Below, one piece after another: positions 25,430-37,310 of a stretch of 64,000 nt of DNA. The stretch is taken from contig NC_045128.1 in assembly GCF_007655135.1 (NCBI RefSeq), forward strand, positions 31,652,811-31,716,810. Reading direction: 5' to 3'. The stretch is from Punica granatum. Its lineage: Eukaryota; Streptophyta; Magnoliopsida; Myrtales; Lythraceae. Both the position numbers and the translations under genes were made by a program. The number at the start of each line of letters is the position of its first letter. Position 1 is the stretch's first letter. The notes beneath the pieces were generated by a model, which was not told where the DNA came from, made no database searches, and saw nothing but the letters and a program-made list of their open reading frames with translations.

Positions 25430-26235
25430 AGTGGATATTTGTCTATACACGTCACAGTTCACTACTACGGACTGGAGCTGCTAATCAAGCCTTCACGACC
25501 TCACCCCCGATGAAGATCAGAGCTTGCACTGAACTTTTATATATGTAGTTTAAGGAAAATTAGAACCAAACAAATTATATGTCGAGTCGACTGACTAGCT
25601 AGATGTGCCACTGCTGCCATGCAGTAACCTTTTACCGTAATTGACTTGCATTATATCACAACATACCATTTCGATGGAAGTTCCCTCGAAGGTGGTTTTT
25701 ATCAACATTCCAATTTGATCCCGTAGCAGATAATGTAAGTCCAGCCTTTGATCAATTTGACCAGTAGCAGATATGTGGATCGGATTTACTTCAGTCAACC
25801 TCAAAACTTTTTTTTTTGATGAATAAACCTCTGATTTGGATCACGCATACGGAAGAGTGATTAATAACCAACTTCAAGGAATAATTTTCAACCAAAATTA
25901 AGCTAAATTAGAGCAGCGGTTGGTTCCATATAATTACAATGTGGAAATTTATTTTCACTCAGAAAATAATGTTGGAACGAAAAGACGAGATCATGAGTGC
26001 CCTGCTCCTAGACTAATTGCAACATAATTTTTTGTTTTTTTTATTGGTTACTAAGATTATTAGAAGACAAATTACAACACAAATTCTTTGTACAACGCAA
26101 ACCTTGGTAATTGCCTGTTTTATTCTTAGATATCAATCGGTCTTGGGGAATTAATCAACATATATAGCAAACACTGTTCTATTTATAATATGTGTGTATG
26201 TATACAGTTCACATTGCTTTATATACGCATCTACC
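25430..26235 (-). repeat. Duplicated 3'-flank segment, copy S3 (inverted), first part
   Basis: Inverted relative to S2. It continues at 26553-26767, 28208-28389 and 30106-30800, being interrupted by three separate insertions described separately. It runs from 'cagttcactactacggactggagctg' towards the SINE. Confidence 0.85.
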
Positions 26236-26552
26236 TTTTTTTTTTTCCTGAATAAAAAGGGTAGATCGGGTTATTAGCCTGTTGTTGCTGCCCCAACTAA
26301 GGGAAGTTGGCCATCATGAAATGTTCCTTTCGCTATAACTCGCTGAGACTTAGTCCAACTTTGTCACCACAGCACCACCAGCACACTAGTGAATTAAGTC
26401 AAAAGCCCACTGGATCAAGTATTATGGGCCGATCACCGCCAACCCATAATACACTCACATAGTGACGAGCTTTACGTTCTCAGTGAGGTTCGAACTCATG
26501 ATGTTTAAGAGGAATGCTTGGAGTTTAACCACTAAACCACCGTGCTGGTGGT
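26236..26552 (-). mobile_element. tRNA-derived SINE
   Basis: Flanked by the perfect 15-bp direct repeat ATATACGCATCTACC at 26221-26235 and 26553-26567. Read on the minus strand it begins CAGCACGGTGGTTTAGTGG (A-box-like), has AGTTCGAACCTC (B-box-like) about 45 bases later, and ends in an A tail (T run at 26236-26247). Sister segments at about 22945, 45140 and 48155 have the uninterrupted site. No coding. Confidence 0.88.
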
Positions 26553-26767
26553 ATATACGCATCTACCTTGGTGTGACTGAAAATATATCTCCCTTAAAAA
26601 TAATTGGCCGATCAAGGCCCTTTTATAATACATAATTCATAACTTTCATCACGTCAAGGTACATAATAATCAAGGATGTTTCTGCAATGATACATTAAAA
26701 ATCATCACTATAGTAGCACATAGAACATGAACTGTTAATTTTTATTCTTAAATCTCAACCATTAAAT

Positions 26768-28207
26768 GAGAAAACTATCACTGTCATCCCTTAATTTTCA
26801 CCTTGCCACCATTTAAGTCCCTCATCAATTTTTGCCATGAATTTGGCTTAAACGTTGGGGTTCCGTTGATCAATTCGGTCCCTGCCGTCAATGCCACTAA
26901 CGGATGTCTGACGTGGCTTCCTCGTTGGACAAATCGGTGTCAAAATATAATTTTTAATCTGACTTTCCAAAACTATCACTGTCATCCTTTTACTTTTCTC
27001 GAGCCATCACTTTAGTCCCTCCTCAATTTTTGCCACCAATTTGGCCCAAACATTGGGGTTCCATCTATTAATTTCGTCCTTGCTGTCAATGTCGCTAACG
27101 GATGTCTAACTTATCTGCCTTGTTGGAGAAAATGACGTCAAAATATTATTTTTAATCAGAGTTTCTAAAACGAATCGCTTTTGGCAATTTTTTGAAAATT
27201 TATTTATTTATTTATCTATTACTTTAACGGATGAAGGGGTAGACTACCGATACCTCCCTAGACCAAGGGGGCAGCGGCCGGCTGGGGAGGCCCCAATTTA
27301 CTCTTTCAGTTGGGGTCACGCTGTTGATCGAAGGAAGAGATGCATTAGTTCGTTGGAGAGGAGGGAGGCTGCTTGAAGGGGCCTGTGACTGAGTTGCTAC
27401 GATGGAAGAACACTGGAAAGGGACTGAAGAGGCGACTTGAAGCTCGCTATAGTTCTTAGGTGAGGGAAATTGAGGCTAGTCGTTAGAGCTGGACACGAGG
27501 CTGAACTAGGAATGACTTCGGAGCTCCTGATACTACTAATCGGGACTTCCATCGTAGCAGCTCAATTGCAAACCCCTTCGAGCAGCCTCCTTTTCTCTAA
27601 TGAGCTTATGCATCTCTTCTTTCGATCAGCAGCATTACCTTCGTCGAAAGAATTAAACAGAGGGATTCGGGAAGGAGGGGAGACCGATCGGGGCCTCCCT
27701 GGTCAACCGTTGTCCCTTGGTTTGGGGAGGTCTCGGCGGGCCTACCCCTTCATCCGTTAAAATAAATAAATAATTTTTCAAAAAAATTATCAAAAGCGAC
27801 TTCGTTTTGGAAACTCTAATTAAAAATAATTTTTTGACCTCGTTTTCCCAACAAGGCAGCTACGTTAGACATTCGTTAGCAACATTGACGACGATGATGA
27901 AATTAATAGACGAAACCCCAACATTTGGGCCAAATTGGTGGCAAAAATTGAGGAGGGACTAAAGTGGTGGCTTGAGGAAAGTAAAAAGATCACAGTGATA
28001 GTTTTAGAAAGTAAGATTAGAAAATTATTTTTTTGACACCGTTTTGTCCAACAAGGCAGCCACGTCAGACATCCGTTAGTGACATTGACGGCTGAGACTA
28101 AATTGATCGATGGAACCCCAACGTTTAAGCCAAATTGATGGAAAAAATTGATGAGGGACTTAAGTGATGGCAATGTGAAAGTAAAGGGATGACAGTGATA
28201 GTTTTCT
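26768..28207. mobile_element. Foldback element with internally duplicated arms, about 1.44 kb
   Basis: Arms of about 470 bp are inverted copies (left GAAAACTATCACTGTCATCC, right GGGATGACAGTGATAGTTTTC). Within each arm a module of about 200 bp is present twice, starting at 26772 and 26970 on the left. The module carries 'tttagtccctc-tcaatttttgcca' and 'taacggatgtctgacgtggc'. The centre (27240-27760) is GC-richer with its own mirror ends. Sister segments (48362, 22728, 44925) read 'aaccattcatttttatca' or a close variant without the insert. The target duplication is unclear. Confidence 0.8.
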
Positions 28208-28389
28208 CTTCATTTTTATCAAAAATAAAGATATATACTTTTGTTGCATGAACGTATGCGTGTAAACAAGTTATTATGTCTCTCCATATCGACTAGGAAG
28301 AAATACGTAATAATTTTCATATTAAGATATGAACACCATTGAAAAATGTATATGACATCATTTATGACGCAACGCTTGTATTATAATTA

Positions 28390-30105
28390 GGGTTAATCAT
28401 CCCAAATTTAACATCAATTCTCAATTTCCTCAAATCTAGCAGCAACTTGCCACGTTAGACAAATATTATCCATCTCAAATTCCGTCACTTTTTCTGACGT
28501 GGCAAGTAACGACAGCCGATATGGCCTGACAATTTTTAAGCTCCAATTAAACAACGACACCTGGACCAGACTTGAGTTTTTGAAAATGACTAATATTTCT
28601 TATTTTTTTAAATTTGGCCCAATAGATGAGCATAGCATTCATGTCAATCAACTCGAGTAGAAGGAAAGGGATAATTAGGTGAGGATCTCACCGAAACTGC
28701 GAGACCTTGATGGTGACGGCTTTGAACTAGGAGTAGGTGAGGGTCTCGCCAAAGTAGGCGTCAATGAGGGCAGGCTTTTCGGGGTAAGAAACATAGTTCT
28801 TGATGAGGAACGAGAAAATCGAGAGGTTGTGGTCTCTGGGTAGAACCAGCGGCGGCCGGAGTGACCGGAATATACCATCAAGTGGCTCTTGAGTGAGAGA
28901 TGATCTGAAGCAGAGTGGCGCATGATCATTTCCATGACCAGCACCCATCATCATCATATTCTTCACCTTTCTCAGCCTCAGCCTCTATCCTCAATCCTCA
29001 GAACACATAGCTTTTTCTTCTTTCTCTCTCTCACTCTCTCTCACACAACCAGCACCCATCATCATCATATTCTTCACCTTTCTCAGCCTCAGCCTCTATC
29101 CTCAATCCTCAGAACACATAGCTTTTTCTTCTTTCTCTACACACACACACACACACACACTCTTCTCCTAACTATCACCATCTCCATCACTACACCAACA
29201 ACTTTATCATCTCCTTCTCCCTCTCCTCATCTCTGCTCTCATCCCTCTCCTCCTCATCCTCTACTCTTCACTCCATAGACACCTTCACTCCCCGTCCCTC
29301 TTACTTCCTTGGCAACAACAATCCACCACACACATCAACCTTCCCTTTTTTCTTCCTTCTTCATCTGCTATTCACCATCCTCCATAGACACCTTCACTCC
29401 TCCTCATCCTCTACTCTTCACTCCATAGACACCTTCACTCCCCGTCCCTCTTACTTCCTTGGCAACAACAATCCACCACACACATCAACCTTCCCTTTTT
29501 TCTTCCTTCTTCATCTGCTATTCACCATCTAGCTCCCTCATCATCATCCTCGTCTCCTCGCACCACCGTCTCAGCCACCTCCTTCCTCCATCACCATCTC
29601 CATCATGTTGCTTCCCACCTCACCTAAGGGGTCAAAGGCGAGCGAGGAGAGCCTCCAGTTGGGTCGGCCCCTCCCCTCTCCCTCTGTTTTTCGATTCAAA
29701 AACAGAGGGAGAGGAGAGGAGACAAGCTCGACTGTGGGTTCCGCCGCTCTTCAACCCCTCGACTCCACTGCCGACGTCATTTCCTTCTCCTTCCTCCTTC
29801 GATGACTTGATTCCTTCACTCGACCCCAAGAATATGGGGCCAAATTTGGAAAAGAAAAATATTAGGGTCTTCTTAAATGATCAATTGGGACCATTGTTCC
29901 AGGTATCGTTTTTCAATCGGAGCTTAAAAATCGTCAGGCCACATAGGCTGCCGTTACTTGCCACGTTAGAAAACGTGACAGAATTTGAGACGGATGCTAT
30001 GTTTGGTCTAACATGGACAAGTTGCTGTTAGATTTGGAAAAATAGAGAGTTGACGCTATATTTGAGAAAACCGTGAAAGTTCATGATTTTTGGCGTGATT
30101 AACCC
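28390..30105. mobile_element. Pack-MULE carrying a 4CL-like exon, 1716 bp
   Basis: The termini read GGGTTAATCA at both ends, with inverted repeats of about 230-250 bp. A perfect 9-bp direct repeat TTATAATTA sits at 28381-28389 and 30106-30114, as expected for Mutator-like elements. Uninterrupted sites exist in sister segments near 19857, 22556, 48540 and 51020. There is no transposase. The interior holds a captured gene fragment (28692-28966, minus). It also has two direct-repeat pairs, 28937-29018/29048-29137 and 29250-29370/29399-29529, in CT-rich DNA. Confidence 0.9.
28692..28966 (-). pseudogene. Captured first-exon fragment of a 4-coumarate:CoA-ligase-like gene
   Basis: Reads IFRSLRPPLVLPRDHNLSIF, then SFLIKNYVSYPEKPALIDAY and GETLTYS. 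This matches the N-terminal part of plant 4CL-like acyl-CoA synthetases (ANL superfamily), which activate carboxylic acids with ATP and CoA, often in peroxisomes. TAG at 28727-28729 replaces a codon that is usually Glu (Y-S-E-F-K). Beyond it the frame continues FKAVTIKVSQF to a GT splice donor at 28692, so it was copied from genomic DNA, not from mRNA. Only about 90 of some 550 residues are present. It lies wholly inside the Pack-MULE. Confidence 0.85.
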
Positions 30106-30800
30106 TTATAATTATCATTTTTCTTTTGCTTCGATGGATTTATATAATGATGGCATGATACTAATGTCGTAAACCTGCATGTACCAACCATATGCAAAAG
30201 TGCTTGGAGGATATTTATTTTAGACCAACAAGGAGTTCGATTTTTCAAATATATTAATTAAGCAATTCAACAACTAATTTGAATTCATAATAACTAATAA
30301 GGAGCTTCAATATCCATTTTTCTGAATCCTGATAAAATTAAGAGGTGTTCTTACCCTATTTGTCGAAAATAATCAGTGTTTCGATGGTTGCTTTCTTGGA
30401 CCACAAAATGCTTGCAAAAGCCAATATTTTGAGTTTTGACTATGCCAAACTGAAAATCCCTATCAGCTTGGAGAACTAGGAAAATAAGGTTTGAAATAGT
30501 TGTTGCAAAATAGCTTTAAAATAACTAAGTCGAGCCTATAGCTATGCGTAAACTTTTCAAATGTCAATTTAGCTGAGCTCGAGAGACTTGAATGAGAATT
30601 AGTTCGGCAAATTAAGGGATAGACCCAGCAGCTTTCGACTCTGCTCAACTTGGGTACGCCCTAGAGACCCAAGGCAGGATGCTACGTAAATCGGGACTAG
30701 TTGTTTGCGAAGCATACCGAGAAAGAAATACAGACCTTGTATTTAACATGGGCTGGGCTGTGTTAAACTTGGGCAAACTAATTATTTCTGTTGTGCAGGA
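30106..30800 (-). repeat. Duplicated 3'-flank segment S3, distal part
   Basis: Matches 48540-49240 (same orientation) and 50465-51020 (inverted). It includes the 'gagacttgaat-agaattagttcggcaaattaaggga' and 'aacatgggctggactgtgttaaac' stretches. No ORF. Confidence 0.85.
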
Positions 30801-30845
30801 AAATTGAGGCCCATTTATCTTACAAATGTATGGTTTTATAAAATG

Positions 30846-31617
30846 GTTAATTGTACCAGTGGTCCAAAAGGTTTCGTGAATGTTTCAAGTTGGTCCAAAA
30901 TATTTTTTTGGTAACTTGTTGGTACAAAAAGTTTCAAAACCATTTCAATGTAGTACATTCCGTCAATTGCCCCTAACGCCGTTAATATTTTGCTGACGTG
31001 GCACGTCCTATGTGTCAATTTTGTTACGTGCAACCAATCATAGTGCGCTACGCCATTTAAGAGAAAATAAAATTTGAAAAAGTCCAATAAAAATACAAAA
31101 AATAATAAAAAATACAAAAAAGTAAAAAATTTAAAAAATTTAATAATTAAAACTTTTACAAATAATTTTAATTTTTTAAAACTTTTAAAAATAATTTTTA
31201 ATTTTAAAATAAAAATAATTTTTAATTTTTAATTTTTAATTATTTAAAAATTTTTAAAATTATTTGAAAAAATTTAAAAATAACAAAAAAATTATTTAAA
31301 AATTTTAAAATAATTTTAAAATTTTTTTAAAAATATTTTTTTTCTAAATTTTTACTTTTTTTTGTATTTTTATTGGACATTTTCAAAATTTATTTTCTCT
31401 TAAACGATGTGGCGCACTATGCTTGATTTCACGTAATAAAAGTGACACGTAGGACGCTCCATGTCAGCAAAATGTTAACGACATCAGGGACAATTGACGA
31501 AATATACTACATTGAAAAAAGTTTTAAAACTTTTTGTACCAATAAGTTACCAAAAAAATATTTTGGACCAACTTGAAACATTCATTAAATCTTTTGGACC
31601 ACTAGTGCAATTTACTC
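30846..31617. mobile_element. Mutator-like foldback MITE (GTGGTCCAAAA family), about 770 bp
   Basis: Inverted arms of about 240-290 bp (left ATTGTACCAGTGGTCCAAAA, right ATTGCACTAGTGGTCCAAAA on the complement) surround an extremely AT-rich core (31090-31370). The direct repeat TTTATAAAATG flanks it at 30835-30845 and 31618-31628 (9-11 bp). Related to the element at 35099-35529. Confidence 0.85.
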
Positions 31618-31628
31618 TTTATAAAATG

Positions 31629-32673
31629 AACTGGGCCCATTAAAATCGATCAGAACCGAACATCAGGACGGAGGGCTGAGAGTGAGGGTCCCCAAAATCC
31701 TTATCATGAGCCTCACACACATTGAAACAACCATTAACACTTTTATTTATTCTTAATTACGAATAAATTCAGGAAAACGAAATTCAACTTTTTAAGAAAT
31801 TAATTAAGAATGCATGCATGCATGCATGGTTCGATCAATGTCCCGTGTTTGAGCTGCATGTGCTTATTACTAATTAATCGTAGATCATTGTATCTTGCTT
31901 CCATCAAATACCCAGTATATATAATTTCTCGTTTTGTGCGCTTTTTTTGGGGGTGTATATTTGCATATATTATATTATATTACTAGGAAAATGCCCGTGG
32001 CAATGCCGCGGATTGAAAAAGATCAATTGTCGAATAATAAGAAATGTCAATTTTGATCATTGTTTCATAACATATTTGGGTCTAAAATAATGTGATCAAA
32101 AAAGGGTGTAACGGAGTGACGCAGACCCTCATCTATTGACGTAGAAGCCGTATGTTCGATACGTAGAGAGACTACCTGTACCTCTTTATTAGTTATTTAT
32201 GATTTATCTTTTATTGTATTAGGCCTCGTGTCTCATTTGTAACCAAAAAAAATAATGTGATATTGTAGTGGATTTTAAACAATTCTTCACTAAATGAATA
32301 TTCAAAATATGATCCCTAGTGATAGATATCCAATACATATGATTTGCATATATGAAAATAAGTTTTATTACATCCTTGAATATATTAAATTTTGCGCTCT
32401 TAACATTAGAGAATATCACAATTTATATAAAACTTAATGTGCAAGAAAAAAAAGAGAACAACTATTTTCTTTTTTCTTTTTCTTCCCATAAAGGAAGAAC
32501 CGACTTACTAACTGGCGGCCTTTCCTCACTACCACCTCTCCTCCAGTCCTCATTGGTTTTCCTATTCCTAAAGTGAATGACAGCCCGATCAATGAACCAC
32601 GTACGATGAAAGCCCTCCTGCAACTGCCACTTCCTCATCCTCCGTATGCACAACACGCATCATCCTTGGGCTA
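31629..32673. other. Intergenic stretch with a Helitron 3' end
   Basis: No gene recognised. It contains a partial copy (31795-31920) of the 'aagaatgcatgcatgg' segment found at 33630-33720 and 34410-34500, and the Helitron terminus described separately. Confidence 0.5.
31983..32015 (-). mobile_element. Helitron 3' terminus
   Basis: On the minus strand this reads CCGCGGCATTGCCACGGG (hairpin) then CATTTTC and CTAG followed by T, the standard plant Helitron 3' end. The element should extend rightwards, but I could not place its 5' TC end. It may be truncated. Confidence 0.55.
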
Positions 32674-32890
32674 ATGATCTCCATCTTTATTTGGATTTTA
32701 CGCTGCTGTGTTGAACAATGCATCGAAGACATGCAGATGCAGAGGGATATGATCAGCAGGGAGCTAAGGAAGAGCGAGCGAAGGCGCACTAGGGAATGCA
32801 GAGAAGCACAACCGCCTCCACCTCGTCCCACTCTGGCCCAGGCAGCTTCTCCTCCATCTTCACTACCAGTTATGGCTCTCCCCCCACCCC

Positions 32891-32932
<42 letters not shown>

Positions 32933-32960
32933 CCGGGCTCCCTACTTCGTGTACCACCAC
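32674..32960 (+). pseudogene. Fragment of unknown gene 'F', copy 2, with a 40-base C run
   Basis: Same reading as 19307-19591 (IFIWILRCCVEQCIEDMQMQ, ISRELRKSERRRTRE, QPPPPRPTLAQAASPPSS) but with an uninterrupted run of 40 C at 32892-32931 inserted in the Pro-rich tail. After it the frame no longer matches the sister ending. The shared 3' flank follows (33000-33240). Confidence 0.5.
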
Positions 32961-33282
32961 TAGCGAGTGCACTGACTGGCATGGAGCTAGCGATTCTATA
33001 CACATTATGAAGAGCTTTAAGGAATTAGTTGTGTTTAGCTGGCAATTTTTTCTACTTCTTCAATTAGCCTTTTTATTTGGTAGATATATTATTATTTAAT
33101 CAATTGGTCTCATGATTATATATTAGAATTAATTCATCCATGCCAATATCGTTAGTGGTTTTGAGGAGAACAAGATGTAGTGAAAGACGAAATGAAAGAA
33201 GTGTTAAATTGCATGAGCATCCATCGGATCAAGATCACTTATAAAGAAGAATAGGTAGTTAACAAAACTTAAAGAAATAAGA

Positions 33283-33850
33283 CCTTTTATGCTCTTTGTA
33301 ATTATATAAGTTGTTATCAATAAAACAGGGATTTGTTCCCAAAACGAAAAACAACAGGTGTAAGAGACCAACATCCCATTTTCGGGTACACTTAGATTGC
33401 CCATTAATATATTCTTTTATTTATTTTTCATAGGCCAAAAAAAAAAAGCTTTTATACCCACGAAAAAAATATTTTTATACATATCGATAATTAGTCGGTC
33501 TTAGCCCTTAGGCTTAATTAGAGCTGAAACTGCTGGAGTCTCTATCTTTTGGCGTTGGTGCCGTTCTACAAATATATAATATATATAACCATCGGTTGAT
33601 CAATATCGTGACCTTCACAATTTATTGATTAAGAATGCATGCATGGTTTGACCAACGTGAGTGAGAGCCGCATGCATGCGCTCAATTAATTAATTAGTCG
33701 TAGATCAATGTATCATGCTTAATTAATTAATTAATTAATAGTTTATTTATTAAAATTAAAAATTATATAATATTTATTAAAAATATAAAAAAACTGAAAT
33801 AAAAAAAGAAAAATAAAAAAGAAAGGAGGAGACGAACAGTCCACTTGTTC
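33283..33850 (+). repeat. Direct duplication, unit 1 (about 570 bp)
   Basis: Repeated at 34068-34619 with few differences. Anchors are 'aacagggatttgttcccaaa' and 'gctggagtctctatcttttgg'. The 217 bp between the units (33851-34067) plus the start of unit 2 are also found at 50215-50460. Confidence 0.9.
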
Positions 33851-34067
33851 AATTTTAATATTTGAACAAAAGCTCTATAATCACGATGAAACTACTAATA
33901 TTAAAATTAGGACGTCTTATACGTGCTATTTAAAGAATATGGCATAATTATATGCAATATACGTCGTGTTAGTACACTAGTAATGGAAAGTACACTAGTA
34001 ATGGAAAGCACTCGGCGATTAGGAATCGTGGATCCCTTGAAAATCCTCTTTTCTAATTAGGATATCA

Positions 34068-34619
34068 TCTTTTATGCTCTTTGTAATTGTATAAGTTGTT
34101 ATCAATAAAACAGGGATTTGTTCCCAAAACGAAAAACAGCAGGTTTGCCTGTAAGAGATCAACATCCCATTTTCGGGTACTCATAGATTGCCCATTAATA
34201 TATTCTTTTATTTATTTTTCATAGGCCAAAAAAAAAGCTTTTATACCCACGAAAAAAATATTTTTATACATATCGATAATTAGTCGGTCTTAGGCTTAAT
34301 TAGAGCTGAAACTGCTGGAGTCTCTATCTTTTGGCGTTGGTGCCGTTCTACAAATATATAATATATATAACCATCGGTTGATCAATATCGTGATCTTGAC
34401 GATTTATTGATTAAGAATGCATGCATGGTTTGACCAACGTGAGTGAGAGCCACATGCATGCGCTTAATTAATTAATTAGTCGTAGATCAATGTATCATGC
34501 TTAATTAATTAATTAATTAAAAATTAAAAATTATATAATATTTATTAAAAATATAAAAAACTGAAATAAAAAAAGAAAAATAAAAAAGAAAGGAGGAGAC
34601 GAACAGTCCTCTTGTTCGC
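34068..34619 (+). repeat. Direct duplication, unit 2
   Basis: Second copy of 33283-33850. Its right end abuts the inverted-duplication arm that starts at 34620. Confidence 0.9.
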
Positions 34620-35098
34620 TGGAGCTCTGAGCTTTGACGAGCCAGGGGTTTCTGAGTCACACCCAAGGCTTGAACCCAACGCATATGCAGCCACGGGGCT
34701 CGCTAGATGGGCCGCCGAATTCGAGCGCGAGGGCTATAGAGAGAACTTGAATCATATAATGTTTTAAGGTCAATCTATTTACCGCCAGTCTAGATAATGT
34801 TTTTCCTTATTCACTAATAAATCCACTAATTAAACTCACGTTTCCATAATCAATTTGATTTCCGGAGGCGAGTAATCTCCTTTAATTGTGGGACATTTGC
34901 TGGATTTAAAGGGCTCCATTTTGGGAGGAATATCACTTTCCAACGATCATATATAACAAGATATTGTAATCTTCAATAATAATAATAATAATAATAATTC
35001 AAACGGACATAGATAACTAACAAATGATAGGAAAGGTCAATCAAGCAATCAAGTTGGATCATACAATCAAAGTAAATTACTTTAATATATAATAAACC

Positions 35099-35529
35099 GG
35101 GTAAATTGTACTTGTGGTCCAAAAAAATTTACAAATATTTCAGTATGATACAAAAAGTTTTTTTTTGCTACTTGATAGTACAAAATGTTTCAAAAAGGTG
35201 TTTCAGCATAGTACAAACTATCATCTCACCATTGACTCCGTTAAGCTGTCTTTTACAAGATCTGTAAATTCTGCACCACATGTAACTTAAGTAAAACATT
35301 TTGTACTATTAAATTACAACTTCAAAACTTTTTGTACCATCATGTAACGTTCCACAAAAATCGGTTTTGCACCATCAGCGTTGGCTTGACGGCGTATGTG
35401 GCGAAATGACGGTTTATACTATACTGAACAACTTTGAAATATTTTGTACCATCAAATAGCAAAAAAAAAACCTTTTGTACCATATTGAAACATTTGTAAA
35501 ATTTCTTGGACCACAAGTGCAATTTACCA
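35099..35529. mobile_element. Mutator-like MITE (GTGGTCCAA family), 431 bp
   Basis: Starts GGGTAAATTGTACTTGTGG and ends CCACAAGTGCAATTTACCA. It is flanked by the direct repeat TAATAAACC (9 bp; 10 with the preceding A) at 35090-35098 and 35530-35538. The right arm of the inverted duplication has a single ATAATAAAC and no insert (near 62205), which fixes the borders. Confidence 0.92.
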
Positions 35530-36407
35530 TAATAAACCACTTAAACTACTTACTCTATAGTGTACACATTTCAGAGTAATTTGTACAAACTTTGAAATAA
35601 TTTACACAGTGTCTAAATAATTTACACATTTTCAAAAAAAAATTACTTACCTTATGATAAAATACTTTCTACTTAAAAATTAAGTATTTATTCAATTGTA
35701 TAGCGCAATTCATCTTTATTGAATGCACCATAAAATCTCTGATGTGAGTGGGCCTAGTGGTGACTTCTCCTCTACGGTCTCTTTTCCACACCCCGTGGTA
35801 GAATCACCGCCCACCACCTAGATGAAAGCACTCGAAGTTTGATCAATCTTACCTTCGGGCTTGTTAAAATCGACTTTTGTGGCTTGCCTTTTTGTGTTGA
35901 GTTTTGAACAGGTCTTGGTTCCCCGAGATAAATGTTGGTCTGAACTGATCAAGGAGGCCCCGACAGCCTTGGTTTGATTATTTTGGGATTGGGCTATTAA
36001 GGATTAGGTTTGATTGTTCGAACTAGGGGCTGTGATCTGTAGTGGGATCTTGCGCATGGATACTGACCCAATATACCCTACTATTGAACTTTGTTTCATA
36101 GCATAATAGATTTTCATCGTGGATTTAAGGCAAGGGTTTGCTCGGAGAATGAATCGTTTCTTCCGTTCTTGTATTACCCGATTGGGCATTGGGCATTTTC
36201 TCCTGTATCCGCTTTTGCGGTAGATTATACTTAATACTTTCAGCAAAAAAATAAAATAAAATAAAATTTTGTGTACGTGTGGGGTGGGGGGTGAGAAAAA
36301 TAAAGAGATTCTCTAAGTTTCTCGTACATGTCAGTGTGCTGGTTTTTTTTTTTGTTAGGGTTATAGGTTCTATCTTCTATGTCTAATAAATTGTAATTGT
36401 ATAATTT

Positions 36408-36451
<44 letters not shown>
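36408..36451. repeat. (TCA)n microsatellite
   Basis: About 14 trinucleotide units. The matching place in the other arm (61136-61160) has about 8 units. Long Met or Asp runs in translated frames here are artefacts of this repeat. Confidence 0.9.
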
Positions 36452-36775
36452 AATTATTGATAAAATAGTGTTTCGATCGTGACAATTATCCCATCTGGTG
36501 ACAAAACAGAATAAACACAAGAGATATGGTAAGTAAGCAGAACACATGATCATGATGAGTCTTTCTGATTCTTTCCTCTTTTGGTGCTTCACTGCGATTT
36601 GGCCTTTTTCTGTTTCTGGTGACTGAAGAAGAAAGTCTTTTTCTTCTTTCGTTGCTTTCTTTCGGAACTTACATGAAACTCTAATAATGGGTGCAAATAA
36701 AACTAAAAAGAAGGGCGGCATAATTAGTTCAGAGTTCAAACTTACAAGAAAGTTGTCTTATGAAAATATAAAGAG

Positions 36776-37310
36776 TTAAATACACTTTGCCCCCCATTTA
36801 TGAGGAGAGTTTGGATTTGCCCCCTAACCTTACCGAAAAATAAGCAAGATGTCCCCCAACTAATTTCCGATCAAAATTCCAGCAAAAAAAGAGCACATGC
36901 CACTCACATGTCAAAATAGAATGATAAAATTATCTCCATAAATAAACTACCTGGAAAAAAAATAGAAAGCGGCTGAACCAGAGGAATTAGGACGTCAATA
37001 TCCCACCGTGCCTTCTCCCCCGACGAGCAAAGAAGCCCGCACCCTCTCCGGCCGTAGTGACCCATCCTTCTCACCGACGAGCAAAAAGGCCTGCAGGGTA
37101 GACCATCTCCACGAACCCACCTTGTGCAGCATGCAGCCTTCTCCTCAAGTAGCTGCGACCCATCTCCCAAGCTAACCGGACCCAAGGGTTCCTCTCCGCG
37201 ACAGTCTCCTACCAGGCTCCAGTGTAGACAGCGGCGACCCATCTCCCCGGGGCAACCCATCTCCTCGACCAAACTTCACTACAGATAGTGGCGACCGTAC
37301 CTCATATCAG
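36776..37310. other. Non-coding stretch at the edge of a gene-fragment cluster
   Basis: The homology of the inverted duplication stops exactly here. The first 150 bp carry 'tttgccccct-aac' and 'gatgtcccccaact' phrases typical of plant Mutator or CACTA-like termini. A GC-richer stretch (37000-37290) with repeated 'cgacccatctcc' precedes the PYM exons. No gene recognised. Confidence 0.4.

Larger units (their letters stand above)
34620..36775 (+). repeat. Left arm of a long inverted duplication
   Basis: Recurs in reverse at 60826-62700, 24 kb away. Homology runs from 'ctggagctctgagctttgacgag' to 'gttgtcttatgaaaatata'. The arm holds a TCA microsatellite (36408-36451), a frame of about 75 residues shared by both arms (minus strand here, MNSELIMPPFFLVLFAPII...), and a possible SINE-like start near 34620-34740 with GGTTCAAGCC on the complement. 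The function of the shared frame is unknown. The left arm has an extra MITE. Confidence 0.85.

Noticed and set aside
29459..30031. 190-codon Ser/Pro/His-rich frame
   Set aside because: It is CT-rich repeat DNA inside the Pack-MULE read in an open frame and crosses the terminal inverted repeat.
34620..34740. tRNA gene suggested by GGTTCAAGCC
   Set aside because: No cloverleaf can be formed around it; more likely a SINE-like or repeat sequence, also present in the other arm.
36383..36739. Protein with a long Met (or Asp) run
   Set aside because: The run is a TCA microsatellite read in different frames; only the shared part before it is of interest.
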